Below are positions 30,470-39,761 of a stretch of DNA of 64,000 bases, piece by piece. Source of the DNA: Paucibacter sp. DJ2R-2 (GTDB taxonomy: Bacteria; Pseudomonadota; Gammaproteobacteria; Burkholderiales; Burkholderiaceae_C); assembly GCF_025717675.1 (NCBI RefSeq), contig NZ_JAJIRT010000014.1, positions 1 through 64,000 on the forward strand, given 5' to 3'. A program made the translations under genes and the position numbers. The notes under the pieces were generated by a model, which saw only the letters and a list, made by a program, of their open reading frames with translations, did not search any database and was not told where the DNA came from. Every line of letters starts with the position of its first letter. Position 1 is the first letter of the stretch.

Positions 30470-31041
30470 GCCAGCTTCAGCCCATGCCCGAGTTCCTGCG
30501 CTTTACCGCGCCTGACCCTGAGGTCCATGCGCGCAGCGTCGCCGCCTTGCGCGAGCAGCTGGCGCAGCTGCAGGGGAATGCATCGGTCGGCAGGGCCGTG
30601 GATGAGACGGCCTTGCTGGAGGTGGTGGCCGATCTGGCCGGACTCTTGATCACGGCCCGCCAGGAGGGCGAAGCCCTGCAGCTTCTGCAGGCGCATGAGG
30701 CCCTGGCCGAGGCCGCGAGCCAGGCCTCGCCCGTGCTGCACGAGGCCCTGGGCTGGTTCTGGTGTGCCTACGCCACCGCCTCGCAATACCTCGGCCAGCG
30801 CTCCGAGGCGGAGCCCATCTTCGCCCGCACCGTGGCCTTGTGTGAGGCAGGCGGCTGGGCGCGCTTGCGCGCCATGGTGCTGCAGCACTGGGGCCGCAGC
30901 TTGGCGGAGCAGGGGCGCTTCGACGAGGCGGAATCGCGCTTCCAGCAGGCCCTGGCCCTGCGGGTGCAGCTGCAGGACCCGAGGCAGGCCACCACGCGCG
31001 AGGCGCTGGCGCTCTTGGCGCAGTTGCGCGATCGGGATTGA
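30466..31041 (+). CDS. Tetratricopeptide-repeat protein
   Basis: 191 aa, soluble. Helical repeats with the TPR pattern are clear near residues 95-180 (YLGQRSEAEPIFARTVALCE, then GRSLAEQGRFDEAESRFQQA). No catalytic motif. It starts inside the nucleotidyltransferase stop codon (ATGA), so the two are cotranslated and may form a complex, with the TPR as the partner-binding part. A GNAT gene follows after 10 bp. Confidence 0.8.
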   Translation: MSQLQPMPEFLRFTAPDPEVHARSVAALREQLAQLQGNASVGRAVDETALLEVVADLAGLLITARQEGEALQLLQAHEALAEAASQASPVLHEALGWFWCAYATASQYLGQRSEAEPIFARTVALCEAGGWARLRAMVLQHWGRSLAEQGRFDEAESRFQQALALRVQLQDPRQATTREALALLAQLRDRD

Positions 31042-31051
31042 GCGGCACCTC

Positions 31052-31630
31052 ATGATCTCGGACGACCTGCTGGCCCGCCTGGCCGCACCCATCGAGTCCC
31101 CTCGCCTGTGGCTGGAGCCCTTGCGTGCCACCCATGCCGCCGAGCTGTTTGAAGGCTTGCAGGAGCCCGAGCTCTACCGCTGGATCTCCATGGACAAGCC
31201 CGACAGCGTGGAGGCCCTGGCCGCCCATTGGCAAACGCTGGAGCGCAGGCGTTCACCTGATGGCCAGTTCGCCTGGACGATCTGGGCGGTGCGACGCAAA
31301 GCCGATGGCAGCTGCATGGGTCGGCTGGATGCCGAGATCGATGCGCAGCTGAACGCACCCAATCTCGGCTACTACCTGCTGCGCCCCGCCTGGGGTCAGG
31401 GTTATGCCAGCGAGGCGGTGCAAGCCGCCACGGCGGCGCTGGGCGAGCGCGGTGTGCGGCGCATCGTCGGCACGGTGACCGTGGGCAACCGGGCCTCGGC
31501 ACGGGTGCTGCAAAAAGCCGGCTTCGTTTTCGATCGCATCCTCAAAGACAACGACTGCATCGCGGGCCAGATGCACGACGACGAGGCGTATGTCTGGACG
31601 GCGGACGCGCTCTCAGCGCCCGCTGCTTGA
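31052..31630 (+). CDS. GNAT family N-acetyltransferase (RimJ/RimL-like)
   Basis: 192 aa. The RimJ/RimL pattern is visible: ESPRLWLEPLRATHAAELFEG at the start, the acetyl-CoA loop region LRPAWGQGYASEAVQAA, and VGNRASARVLQKAGF at the end. It acetylates an unknown amine, perhaps a protein N-terminus or amino compound. Third gene of the nucleotidyltransferase/TPR/GNAT run. The last 18 bp overlap the convergent deacetylase gene. Confidence 0.88.
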   Translation: MISDDLLARLAAPIESPRLWLEPLRATHAAELFEGLQEPELYRWISMDKPDSVEALAAHWQTLERRRSPDGQFAWTIWAVRRKADGSCMGRLDAEIDAQLNAPNLGYYLLRPAWGQGYASEAVQAATAALGERGVRRIVGTVTVGNRASARVLQKAGFVFDRILKDNDCIAGQMHDDEAYVWTADALSAPAA

Positions 31631-32500
31631 GGAGCCTGTACCCGCGTCGGCCTTGAGCCCCACGCGCTGCGCCCGCAGATGCCGGGCGATGTTGACAAAG
31701 CTGTCCACCCAGAAGCGCTCCGGGTGGGCCGCCAGATGCTGCAGCAAGGCCTGGTGCGCCTCTTTGGAGACGCTCAGGTGGTCGCCGCCAATGCCGTGGA
31801 AGGTGAGGCTGGCCAGCGTGCCCTGAGCGGCCGCCTGCTCGACGATAGCGATCAGCTCGGCGCCGCTCGAGCCCACCGGCCCGGCTGTGGGCACATCGGC
31901 CAGGTCCAGCGTGGCCAGCGAAGGCACGACCCCGCCCACGCGCGTCTTCATGGCTAGGAACTCTCCAGCCACGGTTGGGAGGTAAGGCTTGCCGCCAGCC
32001 AGTGGATCCGTGCAGGGGGCGGTGTAGGTGCGCTGGGTCTGGCCGTCGATGGCATACAAGTAGGCATTGGCCAGCTGCACCTCTTCCAGCATCTGGGCCA
32101 CGCTGATCTTGTCGAGATCGCGGTGCGGCGCCACCCAGTCGCGCCCGGGCGCCGAGCGCGAGCAGGGGTGGAAGAGGGTGTGGTTGCCCAGCTCATGGCC
32201 GGCCGCAGCGGCACGGCGCCACTCGGGCAAGCGCGAGCTCAGAGCAGGGCTGGCCAGGGTCAGGTAGAAGCTGGCCTTGAGTTTCAGCGCGTTCAGCGCG
32301 GGGATGGCGTGGTCGAGCTGGCTGGGCAGGGCGTCGTCATAGGACAGGCTGACGGCAGCACGGGCGCCGCCGGGCCAGCTGAAGGCGGTGGCGGGCGACT
32401 GCGCCCAGCTGGCGTTGCTGGCGAGCAAGAAAGCCGTCAGCAGCAGGGGCCGCAGTCCGGACTGGATGAGGGCGTGGAATGTCATGTTCTTCGTCTTCAT
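31613..32500 (-). CDS. Secreted polysaccharide deacetylase
   Basis: 295 aa from MKTKNMTFHALIQSG. Signal peptide with a cleavage site after SNASWA. The NodB-type metal site is SYDDALPSQLDHA (Asp-Asp) and HELGNHTLFHP (His-x4-His). Removes acyl groups from a carbohydrate such as N-acetylglucosamine polymers or peptidoglycan in the periplasm. A long frame upstream to 32842 is antisense to the APC permease and is not part of the gene. Confidence 0.87.
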   Translation of the reverse strand: MKTKNMTFHALIQSGLRPLLLTAFLLASNASWAQSPATAFSWPGGARAAVSLSYDDALPSQLDHAIPALNALKLKASFYLTLASPALSSRLPEWRRAAAAGHELGNHTLFHPCSRSAPGRDWVAPHRDLDKISVAQMLEEVQLANAYLYAIDGQTQRTYTAPCTDPLAGGKPYLPTVAGEFLAMKTRVGGVVPSLATLDLADVPTAGPVGSSGAELIAIVEQAAAQGTLASLTFHGIGGDHLSVSKEAHQALLQHLAAHPERFWVDSFVNIARHLRAQRVGLKADAGTGSSSSGR

Positions 32501-32627
32501 GCGCAGCCGATCTCGGGTGGGTGGGTAGGGCCCGACAAGCAGCCGGGCTCGGCGCGGCGATGATACGCAGGGCCTGGCGCTCGCAGCCTTGTCTCTTTGC
32601 AAACCCTTGACCTTGACGCATTCCGCC

Positions 32628-34007
32628 ATGAACTCCCGCTCAGAACCCGGCCCTGCCGAGGCGGCCGGCCAGACGGCGCCGGTGCCGGCGCGCCAGCTCG
32701 ATGTGCGCCACGCCGTGGCCTTGTGCGTGGGCATGGTGGTCGGGGCGGGTATCTTCAAGACCTCGCCCATGGTGGCCCAGGCCTTGTCGGGTGATGCGGC
32801 CTTGTTGGCCGCCTGGGCGCTGGGCGGCCTGCTGTCCTTCATCGGCGCCCTGTGTTTTGCCGAGCTGGCGGCGGCCTTCCCCGACCCCGGTGGCGACTAC
32901 CACTTCCTGCGCCGGGCCTACGGGCACCGCCTGGGCTTTCTGTTCGCCTGGTCGCGTTTCGCCGTCATTCACACCGGCTCCATGGCCTTGCTGGCTTTTG
33001 TCTTTGGCGACTATCTGGCCCAGGTGCTGGATCTCAGCCCCTGGCTGGGCCACCACGCCAGCGCGACGCTGGCGGCCGGGCTGATCGTGCTGTTGACGGT
33101 GTTGAACCTGCGCGGCGTGCGCGTGGGCCTGGGCACGCAGCTGGGGCTGCTGGTGGTGGTGATTGCGGCCCTGCTGGCGCTGGCCTTCGGTGCCGGCAGC
33201 CAGATCCTGGCCGGGCATGCAGCGCAGGCGCCCGGCTTGCCGGGCGCGGCGGCTCTTCAGGACTGGGGCATGGCCCTGGTCTTTGTCTTTCTGGCCTATG
33301 GCGGCTGGAGCGATGCGGCCACGCTCTCGGCCGAGATGCGCGACCCGCAGCGCGGCATCGTGCGCGCCTTGCTCTGGGGCCTGGGTCTGGTGACCGGGCT
33401 CTACCTGCTGGCCAACTGGGCTTATCTGCAGGTGCTGGGTCTGGAGGGCCTGGCGCGCAGCGAGGCGCCGGCGGCCGATCTGATGCGCGCGGCTTTCGGT
33501 GCGCCGGGCGAGTTCGTGATGGTGGCCCTGGTCAGCCTGACGGCGCTGTCGGTGATGAACGCCATTTTCATCGCCAGCCCGCGCACCACCTTTGCTGCCG
33601 CTCGCGATCTGGCGGCCGAGCTGCAACTGGCCCGCTGGGACCCGCAGCGCGGCACGCCCACGGCCGCCGTGCTGGCTACCGGCGCCGTGGCTCTGGCCCT
33701 GGTGGGCATGGGCGCGCTGACGCGCGACGGCTTCTCGACCCTGGTGGACTACCTCTCGCCGGTGTACTGGGCCTTCATGAGCCTGAGCGCCCTGGCGCTG
33801 ATCGTGCTGCGCCGGCGCGAGCCGCTGGCGCCGCGGCCCTTCCGCGTGCCGCTTTATCCCTGGCTGCCCTTGGCGTTTGCGGCCAGCAGCTTGTATGTGC
33901 TGTGGTCCAGCGTGGTCTACGTCAAGGCCGGGGCATTGGTCGGTCTGGGTGTGCTGGCTTTGGGTCTGCCCTTGCTGTTCTGGCAGCGCCGTGGGGACCG
34001 GGGCTAG
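32628..34007 (+). CDS. APC-superfamily amino-acid permease
   Basis: 459 aa, about 12 membrane helices. The family's first helix motif is clear (VALCVGMVVGAGIFKTSPMVA), and FAELAAAFPDPGGDYHFLRRAYG matches the second to third helices. Moves amino acids or amines across the inner membrane by proton symport or exchange. Substrate unknown. Divergent from the deacetylase. No other transport partner is needed. Confidence 0.9.
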   Translation: MNSRSEPGPAEAAGQTAPVPARQLDVRHAVALCVGMVVGAGIFKTSPMVAQALSGDAALLAAWALGGLLSFIGALCFAELAAAFPDPGGDYHFLRRAYGHRLGFLFAWSRFAVIHTGSMALLAFVFGDYLAQVLDLSPWLGHHASATLAAGLIVLLTVLNLRGVRVGLGTQLGLLVVVIAALLALAFGAGSQILAGHAAQAPGLPGAAALQDWGMALVFVFLAYGGWSDAATLSAEMRDPQRGIVRALLWGLGLVTGLYLLANWAYLQVLGLEGLARSEAPAADLMRAAFGAPGEFVMVALVSLTALSVMNAIFIASPRTTFAAARDLAAELQLARWDPQRGTPTAAVLATGAVALALVGMGALTRDGFSTLVDYLSPVYWAFMSLSALALIVLRRREPLAPRPFRVPLYPWLPLAFAASSLYVLWSSVVYVKAGALVGLGVLALGLPLLFWQRRGDRG

Positions 34008-34081
34008 CAGCAAATTCACACGGTGCAGCAAGGGGGTTTGGCCGAAGTGCCTGAACCGAGACCTTGGCCTAATCTGCCCCA

Positions 34082-34825
34082 ATGGAACGCCTGCTCTATC
34101 TCGACCCCCCGAGCCCAGCCGAGACCTCCCGTCTGGACCGCCTTCTCAGCGATCGCCAGAGCGACTGGTGGGATCAGTTCTATGCCCAGCGCGAGGGCCG
34201 ACCCGTGCCCTTTTTCGGCCGCGAGCCCGATGAGAGCCTGGCCGCCTGGGTCGAGGCCGGCGAAATCCCGCTCGGCCCGACCCTGGATCTGGGCTGCGGC
34301 AACGGCCGCAACACCGTCTACCTGGCCCAGGCCGGTTTTGCCGCCGAGGGCGTGGACTATTCGACCGAGGCTCTGGCCTGGGCAGCCCAGCGGGCCCATG
34401 AGGCCGGTCAGCCCGGCCTGCCGCTGACGGCTTGCTCGGTGTTCGATCTCCATCGGCCCCTGGGCCACTACGCCCTGGTCTGTGACTCCGGTTGCTTTCA
34501 CCACCTGCCGCCGCACCGTCGCGCGCTCTACCTCGCTCGCATCCACGCTTGGCTGCGCCCCGGTGGCGTGCTGGCCCTGTGCTGCTTCCGGCCCGAAGGC
34601 GGCAGCGGTCTCAGCGATGCCGAGGTCTATGAACGCGGCACGCTCGCGGGCGGCCTGGGCTACAGCGAAGCGCAGCTGCGCGCCATCTGTGGCGGGCATT
34701 TCGAGATCGCCAGTCTGCGGCCCATGCAGGCGCAGCCGGCCGGCGCCGAGCGCTTCGGTGCTGACTTTCTCTGGGCGATGCGGGCGATCCGGCGGGCCGA
34801 GCCGGTGCCGGGAGCGGGCCTCTGA
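34082..34825 (+). CDS. Class I SAM-dependent methyltransferase
   Basis: 247 aa. The SAM-binding motif I is TLDLGCGNGRNTVYLAQAGF, with the acidic post-I residue in EGVDYSTEAL. A GCFHHLPPHRR segment fits motif IV in small-molecule methyltransferases. An N-terminal tail of about 60 aa (DRQSDWWDQFYAQREGRPVP) is typical of TehB/thiopurine-like enzymes. Substrate unknown. Confidence 0.88.
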   Translation: MERLLYLDPPSPAETSRLDRLLSDRQSDWWDQFYAQREGRPVPFFGREPDESLAAWVEAGEIPLGPTLDLGCGNGRNTVYLAQAGFAAEGVDYSTEALAWAAQRAHEAGQPGLPLTACSVFDLHRPLGHYALVCDSGCFHHLPPHRRALYLARIHAWLRPGGVLALCCFRPEGGSGLSDAEVYERGTLAGGLGYSEAQLRAICGGHFEIASLRPMQAQPAGAERFGADFLWAMRAIRRAEPVPGAGL

Positions 34826-34854
34826 GGGGCCGGTGCTCTGCTATCGTGCCGCTC

Positions 34855-35346
34855 ATGCGAAGCCTGAACTCTCTGATTCCCTTGTCCGCTCTGTGCCTGC
34901 TGGCTGCCTGTTCCAGCACCGATCAAGGCAAGGCCGGCACGGCCGTCGCCACGCCCTTGAGTGACCTGAACCTGCTCAGCGCCACCATACCTGCCGTGCT
35001 GGCAGCGGCGCAGCGGGCACCCTATGGTCTGCCGGCTGCACCGGACTGCGCCAGTCTGGCACTGGACATCCAGGCCCTGGACGAGGTGCTGGGCCCGGAT
35101 ATCGATGCTCCGGTTTCGGACAGCCACCCGGGCCTGCTGGAGCGCGGCGCCGAGGCCGGCTCGGGCGCCGCCGTCGGCGCCTTGCAGCGCACGGCCGAGG
35201 GTGTGATCCCTTTCCGCGGCTGGATCCGCAAGCTGAGCGGCGCCGAACGCCACTCGCGCCAAGTGGCAGCAGCCATCACCGCCGGCGGCGTGCGCCGGGC
35301 CTTCCTCAAGGGTTTGCGGGCGAGCCGGAGCTGCGGCGCGGCTTGA
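34855..35346 (+). CDS. Hypothetical lipoprotein
   Basis: 163 aa. Signal peptide with lipobox LLAAC (MRSLNSLIPLSALCLLAAC). A GTG three codons upstream is an alternative start. The mature part has two Cys and a pattern seen in an uncharacterised proteobacterial family (CASLALDIQALDEVLGPDID, then IPFRGWIRKLSGAERHSR). The segment GLLERGAEAGSGAAVGALQ is probably a membrane-associated Gly-rich helix. No function can be assigned. Confidence 0.75.
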   Translation: MRSLNSLIPLSALCLLAACSSTDQGKAGTAVATPLSDLNLLSATIPAVLAAAQRAPYGLPAAPDCASLALDIQALDEVLGPDIDAPVSDSHPGLLERGAEAGSGAAVGALQRTAEGVIPFRGWIRKLSGAERHSRQVAAAITAGGVRRAFLKGLRASRSCGAA

Positions 35347-35431
35347 TGCGCCGGCTGGAGCAGGCCTGGTGGGCGGGAGTGCGAGCCTCAGCTGTCTTCC
35401 CGAGCCCGCCGCTTCATGCAAAACTGCGCCC

Positions 35432-36115
35432 ATGAGCGATGCACCGGCACCCGAAGTCCTGCCTGCCCCGAAGCCGCAAGCCGCTGGACCTGTGCGCCCC
35501 GCGCCTTACTTCGACCCGAACATCCACGCCCACAGCTTGTTCGAGGATGCGCAGGCCATCTTCACCGGCGTGCTTTTCGTCTCGCTGGCCCTGATCCTGT
35601 TTGCTCAGGTCGGCCTGATGACCGGCGGCACGGCCGGTGCGGCCTTTGTGCTGCACTACGCCACTGGCATCAGCCTGGGCAAGCTGTTCTTCCTTATCAA
35701 CATCCCTTTCTATTGGTTTGCCTGGCAGCGCATGGGGCGCGAGTTCACGCTCAAGACCTTCATTGCCATCGCCTGGCTGTCGGCACTGACCGAGTGGTCG
35801 CCCAAGCTCTTCGCCATCGAGCGCCTGCACCCGGCCTATGCCGCCGTGCTGGGCGGCCTGTTGCTCGGCTCGGGCTGCCTGTTCCTGGCCCGCCACCGCG
35901 CCAGCCTGGGCGGCGCCACCATCGTGTCGCTTTACTTGCAGCATGCGAAAGGCTGGCGGGCCGGAAAGGTGCAGATGGGCATCGACTGCGTGATCGTGCT
36001 GTGCGCGCTGACCGTGGTGGACCCGACCCGCGTGGCCTATTCGGTGTTGGCCGCGGTGGTGATGAACCTCTTCATCGCGGTCAACCACAAGCCAGGGCGT
36101 TACGCCGTGCTTTGA
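35432..36115 (+). CDS. YitT family inner-membrane protein
   Basis: 227 aa with five or six membrane helices. The YitT/DUF161 motif is visible: QVGLMTGGTAGAAFVLHYAT, followed by GKLFFLINIPFYWFAWQRMG. The N-terminal 35 residues are a Pro/Ala-rich cytoplasmic tail. The family is of unknown function. The gene lies 76 bp before an exported amidohydrolase on the same strand. Confidence 0.86.
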   Translation: MSDAPAPEVLPAPKPQAAGPVRPAPYFDPNIHAHSLFEDAQAIFTGVLFVSLALILFAQVGLMTGGTAGAAFVLHYATGISLGKLFFLINIPFYWFAWQRMGREFTLKTFIAIAWLSALTEWSPKLFAIERLHPAYAAVLGGLLLGSGCLFLARHRASLGGATIVSLYLQHAKGWRAGKVQMGIDCVIVLCALTVVDPTRVAYSVLAAVVMNLFIAVNHKPGRYAVL

Positions 36116-36191
36116 CGGGCCGTGGCGTCACAGCCGTCAAGTATTCTTGGCGCTTCCACGATTGGGGCAACGCGCCCCGGGAGCCTTGCCC

Positions 36192-37922
36192 ATGCGTCCT
36201 GTCGTTCTTACCCGCGCTTTGGTGCTGAGCGCCTTGGCTTTCAGCATGAACCTGCAGGCCGCTGCGCCGTCGCCGGCCGACACCATCTATCTGCACGGTG
36301 ATGTGATCACCATGAACGATGCCCAGCCGCGCGCCCAAGCCCTGGCCGTGCGCGCCGGCCGCATCCAGGCGGTGGGCAGCGAGGCCGAGGTACGCGCCCT
36401 GCAAGGCGCCAAGACGCGGGTGGTGGACCTCAAGGGTCAGGCCTTGCTGCCGGGCTTTGTCGATGCCCATGGTCATGTCTCGTTGACGGGACTGCAGGCC
36501 GTGTCTGCCAATCTCCTGCCGCCGCCGGACGGCAAGGGCAGCAGCGTGGCCGCCATCCAGGGCCTGCTGCGCGACTACGCCAAGGGCCCGGTTGCGCGCA
36601 GCAACAAGATCATCCTCGGCTTCGGCTATGACGAAGCGCAGCTGAAGGAAGGACGGGCGCCGACGCGCCAGGAACTCGACGCCGTTTCCAAGGACCTGCC
36701 TGTCATCATCATTCACCAGAGCGGCCATCTGGGTGTGCTCAACAGCAAGGCCTTGCAGCTGGCCGGTTTGAATGCCGACAGCAAGGACCCCGAAGGCGGC
36801 CACATCCAGCGCGAGGCCGATGGCAAGACGCCCAACGGTGTGCTGGAAGAAACCGCCTGGTTCAGCGCCGGCATGGGCCTGGTCCAACCTTCGCCGAAGG
36901 ACTACGCCACCATGCTGCTGGAGGGTCAGAAGCTGTACGCCAAGTTCGGCTTCACCACCGGCCAGGATGGCCGCTCGGACGAAAACAGCAACAAGACCTG
37001 GGTGGCGCTGTCGCAGAGCGGCAAGATGCTGATCGACCTGGTCTCCTACCCCGACATCACCTTGCCCTTCACCGCCGGCTTGATGAACCAGCAAGGGGGC
37101 TACTGGAGCCGCGAGTACAAGGGCGGCTTCCGCATCGGCGGCGTCAAGCTGAGCCTCGATGGCTCGCCCCAGGGCAAGACCGCTTTCTTGACCCACCCCT
37201 ATCACCACCCCCCAGCTGGCAAGGCGGACGACTACCGTGGCTACCCGGCGCTCAGCGACGAGGCCACCCAGCAGGCGGTGGACCAGGCCTATGCCAAGGG
37301 CTGGCAGCTGCTGGTGCACACCAATGGCGATGCGGCATCGGACCAGATGCTGCGTGCCGTCGAAGCGGCCACGAGCAAGTACGGCGCGGCCGACCGGCGC
37401 ACGGTGATGATTCACGCCCAGACCGTGCGCGAGGACCAGCTGGATGCGATGAAGCGTCTGGCCGTGACGCCGAGTTTCTTCGGCATGCATGCCTATTACT
37501 GGGGCGACTGGCACCGCGACGAAACCCTGGGCCCTGTGCGCGGCGACCGCATCTCGCCGGCGCAATCGGCGCTGCGCCGTCAGATGATCTTCACCCAGCA
37601 CCACGACGCGCCGGTGGCTTTCCCCGACGCCATTGCCATCCTCGACGCGGTGGTCAACCGCCGCACCCGCAGCGGCGACATCCTCGGCCCTGATCAGCGC
37701 CTGCCGGTCGAGGTGGCGCTCAAGTCCATCACCTTGTGGGCCGCCTGGCAGCATTTCGAGGAGGCGAACAAGGGTTCCTTGGAAGTGGGCAAGCTTGCCG
37801 ATCTGGTGCTGCTGTCCAAGAACCCGCTGACCGTGCCGCCGGCGCAGTTGCGCAGCATTCAGGTGCGCGAGACCATCAAGGCCGGGCGCAGCATTTACCG
37901 GGCCACGGCTCAGCCGAAGTAA
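36192..37922 (+). CDS. Exported amidohydrolase (YtcJ-like)
   Basis: 576 aa. Signal peptide (LTRALVLSALAFSMNLQA). Metal-dependent hydrolase fold: the N-terminal beta part GDVITMNDAQPRAQALAV, then LLPGFVDAHGHVSLTG with the His-x-His pair. Further His ligands lie in LVHTNGDAASDQ and MIHAQTV. GSLEVGKLADLVLLSKNPL is the C-terminal block. Hydrolyses an amide or related bond in the periplasm; substrate unknown. The last 13 bp overlap the convergent binding-protein gene. Confidence 0.9.
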   Translation: MRPVVLTRALVLSALAFSMNLQAAAPSPADTIYLHGDVITMNDAQPRAQALAVRAGRIQAVGSEAEVRALQGAKTRVVDLKGQALLPGFVDAHGHVSLTGLQAVSANLLPPPDGKGSSVAAIQGLLRDYAKGPVARSNKIILGFGYDEAQLKEGRAPTRQELDAVSKDLPVIIIHQSGHLGVLNSKALQLAGLNADSKDPEGGHIQREADGKTPNGVLEETAWFSAGMGLVQPSPKDYATMLLEGQKLYAKFGFTTGQDGRSDENSNKTWVALSQSGKMLIDLVSYPDITLPFTAGLMNQQGGYWSREYKGGFRIGGVKLSLDGSPQGKTAFLTHPYHHPPAGKADDYRGYPALSDEATQQAVDQAYAKGWQLLVHTNGDAASDQMLRAVEAATSKYGAADRRTVMIHAQTVREDQLDAMKRLAVTPSFFGMHAYYWGDWHRDETLGPVRGDRISPAQSALRRQMIFTQHHDAPVAFPDAIAILDAVVNRRTRSGDILGPDQRLPVEVALKSITLWAAWQHFEEANKGSLEVGKLADLVLLSKNPLTVPPAQLRSIQVRETIKAGRSIYRATAQPK

Positions 37923-38722
37923 CGCTGGCGCAGGCGGGCGTAGCGGCCATCGCTGCGCAGCTGGTCGAGCGCAGCCTGCAGGGCCTGCACCACGCGATCG
38001 TCGCTGTCGAGCTGCAGGCCGTACCAATAGCTGTGGCGGGTGTCGAGCTCCAGCACCGGCCGCAGGGTGCTGTAGTCCAGGCGCAGCTGCTTGAGGTGCC
38101 AGGCGGCCGCCCAGTCCAGCAGCACGATCAGGTCCATGCGGCTGGCCAGCAGCTTGCGCAGATTGCTGCCGTCATCGAGCGCCAGTTCCAGCTCCTCACC
38201 GGGGCGCAGCCCTTCGGCCTGCAGCAGGCGCGCGGCCGCCGACTCGCGCACCACGCCCACCTTGAGATCGCGCAAGTCACGCAGGTCTTTCAGCGGCTGG
38301 ATGTCGCGGCGCTTGCTCAGGCTGTAGAGCATGATGCGGCGCTCGCTGATGGGGCCGACCCAGCGGTATTTGCTTTCTCGCTCAGGCAGGCGGGTCAGGG
38401 AATAGAGGATGCTGTTGGGCAGTGCGCCGGCCGCCTGCACCGCGCGCGGCCAGGGCTGTACCTGGATATCCACCTGGGTGCGCGCTTGCGCAGCCATCAG
38501 CTGCAGCAATTCGGTGCTGAAGCCCGCGGCCCGGCCGCTGTCATCCTGAAAATTCAGGGGCGGGAGGTGTTCGGTGAAGGCTTGTAGGGAGGAGATGCCT
38601 GCTGCCGCCAGCCCTGAGGCATGAGCCGATTGGCTCATGCCCAAGGCGCTCAGCAGGCCGGTTCCGCAGGCGGAGCCGAGGCCGAGGGCCAGGCCTTGCA
38701 ACACGCATTCACGGCGCTGCAT
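37910..38722 (-). CDS. Orphan periplasmic binding protein (SBP_bac_3 type)
   Basis: 270 aa. Signal peptide beginning MQRRECVLQGLALGLGSACG. Features of the amino-acid-binding fold: LNFQDDSGRAAGFSTELLQL, then LKDLRDLRDLKVGVVRESAA, ending in a short C-terminal helix (RSDGRYARLRQRYFG). No permease or ATPase is adjacent. Two further proteins of this class occur in the window, also alone. It may be a scavenging protein or a sensor input. Confidence 0.83.
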   Translation of the reverse strand: MQRRECVLQGLALGLGSACGTGLLSALGMSQSAHASGLAAAGISSLQAFTEHLPPLNFQDDSGRAAGFSTELLQLMAAQARTQVDIQVQPWPRAVQAAGALPNSILYSLTRLPERESKYRWVGPISERRIMLYSLSKRRDIQPLKDLRDLRDLKVGVVRESAAARLLQAEGLRPGEELELALDDGSNLRKLLASRMDLIVLLDWAAAWHLKQLRLDYSTLRPVLELDTRHSYWYGLQLDSDDRVVQALQAALDQLRSDGRYARLRQRYFG

Positions 38723-38823
38723 GATGCGAGGCGCCCGCGGTGAGGCGCAGAAATCGACGACCCACGTTCATGGCTCAAGAGAAGCAAAGAACGAAGCCTA
38801 CGGTCGCCGGACCGTGAGTTGGC

Positions 38824-39216
38824 TTACATCGGTGACGGTGTGCCGGCCATGCGGTCGTATTTGACGAAGAACTGGCGTGCCTTGGCCACCAGTTGCGGCT
38901 CGGTCGGATGGTCCACCGTTTCGTAGGCGACGATGTGCTTGGCGACCAGGGGGCGGTGCTTGTCCGCGTAGTGCTTGAAGTCGCTCAGCGCGGTGCTGGA
39001 GCCGACGACCAGAACTTCTTCGATGCCATTCAGCGCATCACAGACCTCGCCGAAGAACTCGTGTTCCGTGCGCACGGCGCTGCCATGCTGCTTGGTGTGG
39101 TGGCTGTGGGCCTTGATCTTCTCGGCCTGGACATGCTCAGCGTCGAACTGCAAGACCTTGGCCTGTTGGTGGTCCAGGCTGACGACGGCGTGGAAAGTGA
39201 CTTGCGATGTGCTCAT
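38824..39216 (-). CDS. eRF1/VLRF1-like 'translational machinery' protein
   Basis: 130 aa. The pattern HAVVSLDHQQAKVLQF at the start, the His-rich KAHSHHTKQHG and VLVVGSSTALSDFKHYADKH resemble the bacterial release-factor-like (eRF1 domain 2/3, VLRF1) proteins. In Burkholderiales these are annotated as translational machinery protein. Function is not established; ribosome-associated stress response is the usual guess. A weak hairpin (ACGGTC/GACCGT, 38800-38815) lies just beyond its stop. Confidence 0.6.
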   Translation of the reverse strand: MSTSQVTFHAVVSLDHQQAKVLQFDAEHVQAEKIKAHSHHTKQHGSAVRTEHEFFGEVCDALNGIEEVLVVGSSTALSDFKHYADKHRPLVAKHIVAYETVDHPTEPQLVAKARQFFVKYDRMAGTPSPM

Positions 39217-39305
39217 GGATGGATCCTTGCTTGTGTGGGGATTGAGAAACGTGGGATCGGGACTACCGGGCCGCAGGCATGCGGCACGGCTTTGATCTGA
39301 GCCGC

Positions 39306-39716
39306 TCAGAGGCGGGCTGTCTGTGCGTGCGCCGTGGCCTGGCCTTCATGCAGGCCTTGGCAGCTCACGCAGCGTCGTGCCTCGGGGCTGGCGAGTAGAC
39401 GAGCAAAGGCGATTGCGTCGCCGCAGTCCTGGCAGAGGCCGAAGCCGTCACCGTCCAGGGCGGCCAGCGCCGCGCGCACTTCGCGCAGCGATTGCAGGGT
39501 CAGATCGCTGCGCGCCAGGTCGACTTCGCGTTCGGCATCCAGTGCGCTCTCGCGCTGGCCATTGCCGTCGCCATCCTGCAGCAACTGTTCCCGGGCATGC
39601 TCGGCCCGGCTTTGATGGCCCAGCAGGCCGTCCAGTTCCTGCTCCAGGCGCTGTTGGCGCAGCAGCAGTCCCGCGCGCAGCTGCTGCATCTGTTCGTGAT
39701 TGAGGGGGGTGCTCAT
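39306..39716 (-). CDS. TraR/DksA family zinc-finger protein
   Basis: 136 aa from MSTPLNHEQMQQLRAG, with AAGGAG 6 nt upstream. A coiled-coil half precedes a C-terminal zinc finger (CQDCGDAIAFARLL then CVSCQ). Proteins of this type act on RNA polymerase through the secondary channel, tuning stringent or stress transcription. The gap between Cys pairs is the DksA length. An FNR-type box lies about 50 bp upstream, suggesting low-oxygen control. Confidence 0.88.
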   Translation of the reverse strand: MSTPLNHEQMQQLRAGLLLRQQRLEQELDGLLGHQSRAEHAREQLLQDGDGNGQRESALDAEREVDLARSDLTLQSLREVRAALAALDGDGFGLCQDCGDAIAFARLLASPEARRCVSCQGLHEGQATAHAQTARL

Positions 39717-39761
39717 GGCGTTCTCCTTGACGCCATCTTGGCAGTCTCGGGCCGGCCGGTG

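Noticed and set aside
38800-38815. ACGGTC/GACCGT hairpin behind the eRF1-like gene
   Set aside because: Short stem and no T-run on the minus strand; kept only as a remark in that gene's entry.
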